DNA from: Lentinus brumalis
Taxonomy: Eukaryota; Basidiomycota; Agaricomycetes; Polyporales; Polyporaceae
Assembly (NCBI GenBank): GCA_001792895.1
Contig: MARA01000031.1
Span: 310,001-374,000 of the forward strand
Direction of reading: 5' to 3'
Length of the DNA stretch: 64,000 nt
Shown here: positions 55,905 to 64,000 of the stretch, piece by piece
Position numbering within the stretch: position 1 is the first letter of the stretch
Layout: every line of letters starts with the position of its first letter
The notes under the pieces: model-generated
The model's database searches: none
What the model was told of the DNA's origin: nothing
What the model saw: the letters and a program-made list of their open reading frames with translations, nothing else
Translations under genes and position numbers: made by a program

Positions 55905-58900
55905 TCATGCATCGTTTGCAACTGGGTCTGCTGCGCGTCCGAGAGCGAGCGACTGCAGCAACTTCTCTATCCTGTCCATCTGGGACGTCAGCGCGGACAT
56001 CTGGGTCTCGAGGGCTGCGATTCGTTTCTCCGCGACGCTGTCCTCCTCGTGGTTATTCTCGCCTACAGGGGGCTCAAGGCAGCGAACGAGTGTGTGTGTC
56101 GCTTGGTGGTCACCCGCCGTCACGCCGCCCTTTTCGTCCTCGCATGACTGGCAGACGAAGATGTTCGCGTCCTCTGCGCCACGGAGACTGAATGAGACGA
56201 TGCACACCGATGAGCAGAGCAAAGCATGTGACTTACCGGGGCAGTCAGTGCAGTACATGCAAGGCTGGACGATGGGCTGGGAGCAGGAGACGCAGGTCAG
56301 GACTGGAGCCTCAGCCTCAGCCTTCGTGTCTGATGTGTCGGCGGGGCCCAAGGAGTCGCGCCGAATGACTTTCGAACTCGATAGGCTCGCACGGGGCTCG
56401 CTCGGTGCCCCGACGTCTTGATGTTTTCCGCCGCCGCCGCTCGCCTCGCCGGCAGCTGCAGGTTTGGCAGCTCGCTCGAGCAGCTTCTTGGCGCGTTTGA
56501 GACCCTCTGTCGCGTTGCGCAGGACCTTGCCAATCTCGCGGTGATGCAGGATGTTGGTGCGGATTTTGATCAAGTCGTGTGTAGGCAGATGAGGAGTCTC
56601 AGCGTCGTCGCGGGGCTTGACAGGCCCGGTGAGACATGCGGGCTTGTCGCAGAAGTCGAACGTGAAGCTCGTCCCGCAGCTCATACAAACGACCCGAGTG
56701 CCGTAGATGTGTTCGCCGCAACAGTCGCATACGATGCCGCTGGATGATCCAAGTGAGCGATCGGAATGTGAACGTTCAAGCGAAGTACGAGGGTGACTCA
56801 CAAGTGCGCTGGCTTGGAACGTTGGCGGTAGTTCTGAAGGAAGTAGAAGCAACGGACGTCGTCGTATGTATTCTTGCGATCGAGGTAAACAAACCTGTCG
56901 ATATCTTGATCCGTGGAGAGATCGTCAGCCTCGCGCTCCAGCAGTTCCAGATACTCCTTCCGCATGTCACGCCGCTCCTTGAAATATGACCAGGAGTACA
57001 GCTTCCGGCGCGCCTCGTCCCGTGAATACGTGAGTGCGTAATTCCACAACGCGCGGATTCTGTTCTCCTCGAACTCAGCGGGCGGCGGTCGCGCGACAAG
57101 AATCTCAGTCGCGACGTTGCGTTTATACCAGAAGGTATAATCCATCTCCTCAAGGCTGTGTCCCCACTTCCCGGAGAGTGTCATCTGGTCCTCGTCAAGA
57201 GTGCCCACGAAGTACGTCTTCCTAAGCCGCGCGGCGTGCGTCCGGGAGAAGGAGTACTCGATCGTCCCGTCGCCTTTCGTCCTGTATCCGCCCAGGAGAG
57301 TGAAGGTCGTCCCTGATGCACCGACTGAGCTTGCCTCGTACGAGCCGTGGTCCGCCGAGGCATGGAAGCACCAGGTCGCCATTGGTCCCCAGGGAAACCA
57401 CGACGGCCCGGCCAAGTATCCGTACCATCGACCAAGTCTGTACGAACGTGGGCACGCAGTCAGTAATCAAGTGGTAGACATGGTACAGAGACAGACATCA
57501 GGCGGACGGCCTCATCAGCTTGGGCATCGTTCTCCGTGAGGACGTCGTCCGGGAGGACATAGAGATCGTCCGACGCGGCTGGGTAGTTTAAGAGCTTGCT
57601 CACGTCGACATTCTGGTCTTCTTTCTCGTCTTCGTACTCAAGCTCGTGGAACTTGTACTCCTTCAATCTCTTCAGCGACCAGAACTCTTTGTCATCATGC
57701 CAATAGTCAAACTGTGGGAATGTGAGCGCCATGGGCATCGAAGAACAGTCGGCTGCAACTTCACCAGCTCGTTCGCGTAAATTTTGAATTGGGTCTTGGC
57801 ATCCAGGTTCTGTTGCTTGAAGATAGCTACAGGATAAAGTAGTCTGAGGGTTATCTGCCTGTGCAGAACGATTTGTGCCACTCACCCAGAAGATCACTGT
57901 AGCGTTTTCTCACGGCATCAAGCACGTAGACAATGGTATCGGCGGAGTCCCACAACTCGTCCCTGTGGATAACCCTCGTGCGGCAGACACGGAAAATCTC
58001 GAAGTCGCGTTGAAGAAGCAGGGAGAGCAGTGGGAACAAGTGCTATGTGTTCCACGTCGACACAAGACTCAGGAGCGAACAAAGTGTGAGGGCTACTCAC
58101 CTTCTCTACTCGCCCAGGACCCATGATCAACGATAGCGTGTCCATAGCATCGATATCGTACTTGACAGTTTCTAGGCCCTCTCGCAGTCGCTGCTCCTCT
58201 GAGTCGACATAGCTCTTGAAGCGCTCCCGGAGGGCATCTGGATAGGTCGTGGGCAACAAGGATGATGTGAGTGTGCAGACACTCCGCCACACAGCCCGCA
58301 GATACTGGTCAACAGCATTCCGGTTCGCCGGGTGTATAAGAGGTCGTATCGAGAACATCTTGGCGAAGATGTCGATAATTCTGTCCGTGTAATCCTGGGC
58401 GGTGATATGCCACCCTGCAAAGCTGTATGAGTCGGTGCTCGTCAATATAGAAGTGATACGATCCCACCAACTGCCCAATACGCGATCCAGTGCGGAAGGC
58501 TGGAAAGCGACGTCAAGGTCGTGATACTGATTCAAGATTGTAGGTTACGCACCTCCAATCCTTCGGACGCGAAGTCGTAAATTGGTTGACTTCCGCAATC
58601 GTCACAAAGCCGGAGGCGTCGTCGTCGATCGCCTCTGAGATGGCTTGCAGTTTAGAAAGATTGATGTACTCCAGAGCCCACTCGTCCTGGTCATTGAGCC
58701 GTGATTCAACCCCTTCCAGTCCATGCTTCTTGCGCTTATTGATCTCCAACTGCTCGCGGTAAAAGTCGCGGAGTGTCAGGACGAAATGTCGAGCCTTGAC
58801 GTGCCCAGGCCATCGCTATCGTCGAACAGTGGTTGTTCGTTGAGATCAGCTTGTTCACGGAACTCGTGGTCCACCCACCATTTCCTTCCAGATTGCGTGT

Positions 58901-60357
58901 ATGTCCTACTCAACGTCAACCAAAGCGACTCAAAGCGGCGCGAGATCGCGGAGTTTACTCACTGGGTCAACGATCCTCTCATGAGGCCCAGACGTCACTG
59001 CCTCGATGACGCGGTCGCCTTCGTGGTGAATTACCCTCTTTACCTCCTCCGTGAGTTCCCTCTGCTGCATCTTGAACTTCCGCTCGAATATGTCAAGGTT
59101 CTTCCTGATCGCAAGCTCCGGACTGTCGAATAGCTCTTCCTTGACAATGGTCAACTCGTCTCCGCCAGTGTCGTGGTATTTGACCTCGGCTCCATCCCTC
59201 TTCGTTGCGCTCGTAGCCGACGACGGCTTGAACTTCAACATCTCTTCAAGCGTGCTGTCGTCACCCATGACTGCTGTCGGTCCGCCCTTCTTATGTACGA
59301 GTACTGCGAGCTCCTGTTGCTCTGGAGTGACGGCTTTCGCGAAGAACTCGAGCACGATGTCGATCTTCGCGTCGATGACCTTCAGCCTGCGGTTCGCATC
59401 GTCGACTCCGACACCGATATGGATGGAGAGGGCGAACGTGAAGGCCTTCCGCCGGCTGGCGAAGGCGTCGATGAAGCCTTTGAGGGTGCTATCCCAGACG
59501 GACCCCTTGATGACCTTCACGATGAGCCTCTTCTTCGAGTACGTGTCGCACGCGTTCGCGCAACGTTTGATTTCGTCTGCTGCCTGCTTGACGAGCTCTT
59601 GCATGCGAGCTTTGATGGTCATACCATCGGGACCTGTCGTCTCTTCGTCCTTGATCGAGCGAAGTCTCCGGGCGGATGAGTGCATGTACCAGAGATGCGA
59701 GGTTGGACTTACTGAAGTAGCGCTTCCATCATGTCCTTCATCTCAGCGAACAGTACCCCGATCTTCTTATCGTTGTCGCGTCGCTTGATGTCGAGTTCCA
59801 CAACGACGCGGAAAGCGCTAACAGCAACTGCGGTACTCGTTGGAGCATGCAACACACATTGAACGATAGACTCACTTCCGATGAACGGGTGCAGTTTCGC
59901 GACCTCGTCCAAAGCTTTGACTAGTCCCGGAAGACTGTCGATGAGTGTGTTGACGCCTTCGCGTACGAGGTTCATAGCATCGCTCTCATACGCTGTCTTC
60001 ATCGACGACGAATAGCTCTGCGCAGTAGTGACATCGGTCTGTATCACATTCAATGCATCACCTATCGGCACAGTGAGTATCGCATGATCGACGTTCGGGC
60101 GCCATTGGCGTACCTGCTTTGTTGAGGATCTTGAGCGACTTGCTCCCTTCGTACTTCTGAACCCCATGATTGGCATCACGAATGGATCTGAACGCATCGT
60201 CCATCTGCTTTGCGCTTGCAAGATCCTCGCTGTCGCAGCCTAGTTGTGGCTGAGGGAAGACGACGGCCGGCGGATCAGGTGGGTAAGCGTCAGGAGTCGG
60301 CAAAGTCGGCAGTTCCGGAGGGGAGGTATCCTTGTGCTTTTCGGAGAACGATGGCAT
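55905..60357 (-). CDS. Large EF-hand and ZZ-zinc-finger protein
   Basis: Fourteen exons: 60357-60114, 60061-59876, 59827-59713, 59665-58963, 58905-58879, 58815-58553, 58499-58468, 58414-58101, 58042-57886, 57826-57765, 57711-57497, 57437-56802, 56739-56237 and 56173-55905. All phases agree, giving 1241 aa. The N-terminal part is helical (LDIKRRDNDKKIG, NACDTYSKKRL). Next is one EF-hand, loop DDDASGFVTIAE. A ZZ finger follows near residue 985 (FGIVCDCCGEHIYGTRVVC), then a second Cys-rich site (CVSCSQPIVQPCMYCTDC) and a coiled-coil end. I recall similar proteins in mushroom genomes but no proven function. Calcium and zinc binding are inferred. Two introns (59828-59875 and 56174-56236) are 3n and stopless. 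It lies between the F-box pair D/D'. Confidence 0.88.
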
Positions 60358-60749
60358 ACTACGACAAGTTGTGAGTGGGGGAAAACGCCGCAGAGAGGAC
60401 GGGCTGCATTCACTGATATACTTCCGATTGTACCGCTGTCATAGAACCTTCATGTGAATGTTCCGGCCTGAGATGCCAGGTGTCAATAATAGGCAATTGA
60501 AATATCGGATCGCACGTTGTAAGGCCGTCCTCCCATCTTCATTAGGCCCGCGGCCTGGGCTGCGTGTGGTTGACTGATCACTGATGGGCGACCTGCCAGT
60601 GGACTCTGGAGGCATCGGCGACTAGGCTAGACTCAGACTATGTAATGATCTTCTCCACTACCTCAATCTAGAGTGGGTCTTTGTAAGTGTCTAAGTTCGG
60701 AACTTGAAGCCTGATGGTAACCCTTGTATACTTACAATCGACGGATGCC

Positions 60750-60946
60750 TGGTCGGGAGGAGACCACGAAGCGCTCACTGTGTCACGGTTCGTCAGGAGT
60801 CTCGGAGTCCCGGTTCCGCGACTTCCTCTACGTCCTCTCATCCACTCACCCTCATCCTAGTATATCCTGTAGAAGTAAACTTGCCCTCTCATTTGACTTT
60901 ATTGGGGAAGCGTCGGTCGATAACTCACTATCAGCTACTGGCTATA
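60750..60946 (+). repeat. Direct repeat, copy 2 (GNAT 5' flank without GNAT)
   Basis: It is homologous to 53479-53703 in the same orientation, with several small gaps. The GNAT start codon is not kept next to it and no GNAT sequence follows, so it is an orphan flank. Confidence 0.75.
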
Positions 60947-61074
60947 CGTGTTCTTTCGACTTCCAGCCCAACTACGGTCCCCACCGAAGTCTCAACGCTC
61001 GTAAGACCACGATCGTTTGGTATCTGCTCTTACGGTCAAGCCCAATTGAACACGAGATGGCCGCACAAGTGTGT

Positions 61075-61098
61075 CTGACGCGTGACGTCACGCGTCAG
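61075..61098. repeat. 24-bp perfect palindrome with CRE and MluI boxes
   Basis: The half-site CTGACGCGTGAC is followed directly by its reverse complement. The centre is TGACGTCA, the ATF/CREB bZIP site, flanked by ACGCGT on both sides, the MBF cell-cycle box. An 18-bp core recurs at 63482. Confidence 0.9.
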
Positions 61099-61616
61099 GA
61101 CTCAGGACGCGTTTCCGGCCCTTGGGGAAAGATGATCGTCAGCGACACGGACCGTTGACCTGAATAAAACGAAGGGGGGTGCAGTACTACTCACGTCACC
61201 GGCTCTATGTAGAGTACTTACATACCATACCAGCCTAGTCAGAGCGCGGCTGTTGCGATATAGCCTGAGAACGGCTCTGAAAGGTATTGAAACATCGTGA
61301 ACGACGATGCGATCCAAGAAGAGTTGACATGCTGAGGATACTGGAGACATCAAAGAAGACAGCGGCGTAAACCGTCGAGCAGGCCCGTCTGGGGAAGGCG
61401 CTGATTGAGTATGTTCTGCGGGCCATAGTCGTCAGCAGGCGACCGCAAGCTTGAAGAGTAAGCATGAGGACAATCACTCACTCTGAGAGCCGACTATTTA
61501 CTGTGAATCTTCCGAGCGACGGCCAGACTCGAGAACAATCACCAACAATACTGCGCAGTGCGCATACAGCCAGCGCAACTAGGAGTGATTGATCCAGGCT
61601 CGTTAGCCTGCAGTAC

Positions 61617-62970
61617 CTATGTGAGCACGACTGATCGAAGACAAGAGCGGTTGCTGCACTTACCAGAGAGCTCCGGGAAGACCCTGAGTTGACCGCGTCC
61701 CACCATCTCCGCCAGCCTCCGCTCCAGATCATCCCTCAGAGCTGCGAGGTTCTCTCGAGGAGCGGGGGAAGCATCGTCTTCCATCACAAAATCGAAGGTG
61801 CGACCGGCAAAGTCTACCTCGAAACAACGCTCTATGGAACGCCAGCATGGCGCAATCGGACCCTCCTCCTCCTCCTCGTGCGTCTGCGCCGGATACTCCG
61901 GGAGAAGAAACGGAGGAGTTCCTATCGCGGCTGCGGAAACTATAAATCGGACCGTGCGGACCCCGGGCGGCAGAGCCCGCGAAGGACTGCGGAAGTCTCG
62001 TTGAAAGTATCGCATGAGCTCGCTCAACAGCTGCATGCCGTGGAACTCGGGAAGCAGGATGTCGAGGCTTCGGAGATGCGTGCAACGGGAGATCACTCGT
62101 GCTTCTACGGTGCAAGGTAGCACTAGAAATGGTAGACAACTACGCGTCAGCGTGCGGCATAGGTTGAGATGAATGAAGGTGCTCACCCTCGCCCTGAGAG
62201 AACGCATAGTACAGCGTGGGCATGATCCCAAAGGACGTCAATGTTGGTGTCATCGCATCCAAGAGAGTTCCCAACTGAGCGGCGCCGCCGTCGCCAATGT
62301 GTGGGGTTGTGCAGGAAATTAGCTCTATGCGCCTGATCTCCGCTGGAGTCTTCGAGTGGAGCACCAGTCGGGAAATGAAGGACAGCGGGACCACCGCTGC
62401 CGAGATGGTGCGGAGGGAAGTGGACGACGGTCCCGGACCGGGGCCGGATTCGCGCGGTTTGGTCATGAATTTGATGTTCTCGTTCTGCACTTTCAGGTAG
62501 TCGATGACGGAAAAGAGAGAGATGAGGTCGAGCAGTGAGTCCATGTCAGCCTCGTTGTGGTTGCAACGACTCAATCTCAGGACGGAGATATGTGGAATGC
62601 ACGGGGTGGGTCGAATACGGTCAGCCCGGTATTGCGAGAACGTACAGCGGGTAAGTTCCAGAACGTGTAGCCTCGGGAGAGAGATGAGAACAGCTTGCAG
62701 TTCGTATATGGTGAGCGGACCTTGGTGGCGCATGCTGAGATTGCGTGTCGCGTAAGCTGAGGAGGGAACTGCTGCAAGGAATGGGGAAGACGCGCAAAGG
62801 GGCGTTGGTAATTGGGAACAGAGATGCTGTGGAACAGATGGAGTTGACTGGAGGAGAGCCAGGCATTGCAGACGAGCGAACAGTTGTCCAGAGAAAGTAG
62901 GTCGTCGTGTAGGAAGTCGATAACCATATCCCAAAGCTCACCGGGAAGGACGACTGATACCTACACACAC
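61617..62970 (-). pseudogene. F-box D', frame-broken copy of F-box D
   Basis: The F-box reads LPGELWDMVIDFLHDD and NCSLVCNAWLSSSQLHLFHSI. Near 62745 the homologous text moves by one base into the frame with PLTIYELQAVLISLPRLHVL, SLFSVIDYLKVQ and GGAAQLGTLLDAM. An intron with a GTGAGC donor near 62186 leads to TVEARVISRCTHLRSLDILL, PPGVRTVRFIVSAA and an acidic E5 run, ending near 61617-61670. The only clear defect is the one-base shift, so this could be a base-call error in a working gene. The 5' start is not resolved. Confidence 0.65.
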
Positions 62971-63608
62971 AGCGCGGTTGGAATCATCGGCGTGAATCCG
63001 ACAGAGATTCCAGCAAGACGTACCTTTCCTGTGGACATCGCGGACATAGATCCATCGCTGTGTCCCACCACCTGGTCCTGCAATCCGTTCCATATGGTTT
63101 TCACCCAGGCTATAACACTCATCGCGTAGCTTGGAGAGGGCGGGACGCAACTTGCTGTTATGTGAGCTGAACACCGAACAGGCTTTACGGGCAGAGTAGC
63201 AGCAAGACTGATGGCAGAGGAAACGGGGGAAGACGGGATGATGGAGGGGAGGAGGAGGCAAGAGCCAACCTGTGCTCGGATTTGTCCGAGGCACGCAGGC
63301 GAGCGGCAGTTCCCAATCTGCTACACACAGCAAGGTTGCGCTGTAAGTACAAGTACACCTACAATGACTGCGCATGAGTCCTAAGGTCTAAGGCCTCAGG
63401 GCTCAGTGCTTAGTGCTCGGGCAAAAAAACGATGAATCGTCCCCTAGACATACAGATCTTACATGGACGCGTTGCTACTTAACGCGTGACGTCACGCGTC
63501 TTGCCCCGTACGAGTACTGACTTCGTCGGAAGGGCATGGCCACAGAGACAAGGACCACGGATGTTATCGTCACTTCAGGGTCCCACATCCCGCATAGAGA
63601 GTGGCGCT
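62971..63608. other. Spacer between D' and E with second palindrome
   Basis: It may hold a 5' exon of D' (open minus frame to 63375, no support) and the 3' flank of F-box E. It contains the palindrome at 63482-63499. Confidence 0.4.
63482..63499. repeat. 18-bp perfect palindrome, second copy
   Basis: ACGCGTGACGTCACGCGT, identical to the core of the 61075-61098 palindrome. The pair brackets F-box D'. Confidence 0.9.
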
Positions 63609-64000
63609 CTATGCAACAACGACCGTCAGCCTGCGCTGCAATGTGACGCGCGGGAGGTTCGCTTCGAAGGACCCCCGGAGCACACCACCAACATCCCCCT
63701 GCGGTAACGATGACAGCGCCGAACCCTCTCTGAGAGCGCGGCTTGATCTGATGAACTGCATCAGGAGTCGAAAGCGGACCTTCGGCGGGAAGGCTGCCAT
63801 CTTCGCGTCTACTTGGGCCCACGAGACTCGCTGATCGTTGAAGCTGGAGAGGGCATGCTCGAAGATCGGGGCGGAGAACCGCATCTCTCGAACGGAGGCC
63901 GGAAGATCCGAGGCCATGAGCCAGTAGAGGACATCGGGCACTGTGGCATTGTCGAGAGAGAATGTCACGAGCTTCAGGGCCTTGCACCGCGCGAGATTCA
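63609..64000 (-). CDS. F-box E, C-terminal part of a gene cut by the window edge
   Basis: The minus frame is open from the right edge to a stop at 63609. It reads KLVTFSLDNATVPDVLYWL, SDLPASVREMRF and a final helix RLLMQFIRSSRAL. This matches the last leucine-rich units of basidiomycete F-box proteins. The F-box itself would lie beyond 64000. It is in the same orientation as D' but not obviously its copy. Confidence 0.5.
   Translation of the reverse strand, partial: NLARCKALKLVTFSLDNATVPDVLYWLMASDLPASVREMRFSAPIFEHALSSFNDQRVSWAQVDAKMAAFPPKVRFRLLMQFIRSSRALREGSALSSLPQGDVGGVLRGSFEANLPRVTLQRRLTVVVA

Larger units (their letters stand above)
60358..61616. other. Spacer with repeat and palindrome
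   Basis: It holds the promoter side of the EF-hand/ZZ gene, the second copy of the GNAT 5' flank (60750-60946) and a 24-bp palindrome (61075-61098). No gene is supported. Confidence 0.5.

Noticed and set aside
1..64000. CRISPR arrays, tRNA or rRNA genes
   Set aside because: No regularly spaced repeats and no tRNA- or rRNA-like segments were recognised. Short ncRNAs cannot be excluded by reading.

Overview
The window looks like nuclear DNA of a filamentous basidiomycete, most likely an Agaricomycete. The evidence is GC-rich coding sequence, genes cut by many 47-68 bp GT-AG introns, a large set of divergent F-box/leucine-rich genes, and an EF-hand/ZZ-finger protein of a type I associate with mushroom genomes. 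No bacterial, viral or organellar features were seen. All exon maps come from reading splice sites and paralogue alignment by eye.

Layout. 0.2-10.0 kb: F-box A (+), F-box B (+), an NmrA-like reductase (-) and a flavin monooxygenase, FMO (+). 11-14.4 kb: D-xylulose kinase (-). 15.6-21.4 kb: F-box C (-), an AlkB-like dioxygenase (+), and C', a broken copy of C (+). 22.5-25.4 kb: a long Ser/Pro-rich disordered protein (-). 25.4-30.3 kb: gene-poor. 30.3-36.8 kb: LTO1 (-), a WHI2-like BTB protein (-) and a Med25-like VWA protein (+). 40.2-51.8 kb: FMO' (-, nonsense codon), NmrA' (+), F-box B' (-), a B fragment, F-box B'' (-) and a deleted F-box A' (-). 52.4-64 kb: F-box relic, a GNAT acetyltransferase (-), F-box D (+, broken), a 14-exon EF-hand/ZZ gene (-), F-box D' (-, frame-broken) and the 3' part of F-box E (-) at the right edge.

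The main structural result is an inverted segmental duplication. The block A-B-NmrA-FMO at 0.2-10 kb is repeated in mirror order and opposite orientation at 40.2-51.8 kb, about 30 kb away. Two smaller inverted F-box pairs follow the same pattern: C/C' around AlkB, and D/D' around the EF-hand/ZZ gene. In each set one copy is more decayed. Decay includes a TGA in FMO', a loss of about 340 codons in A', a frameshift plus stop in C', and frame breaks in D and D'. Other notable items are a 6-nt micro-exon conserved in both FMO copies, a 205-bp MITE with 12-bp inverted ends and an 8-bp target duplication inside an old reading frame, and a rare CRE/MluI palindrome present on both sides of D'.

The divergent NmrA/FMO pair could share a promoter and act in one oxidative step, but the substrate is unknown. 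The genes between the arms look like ordinary single-copy cellular genes.
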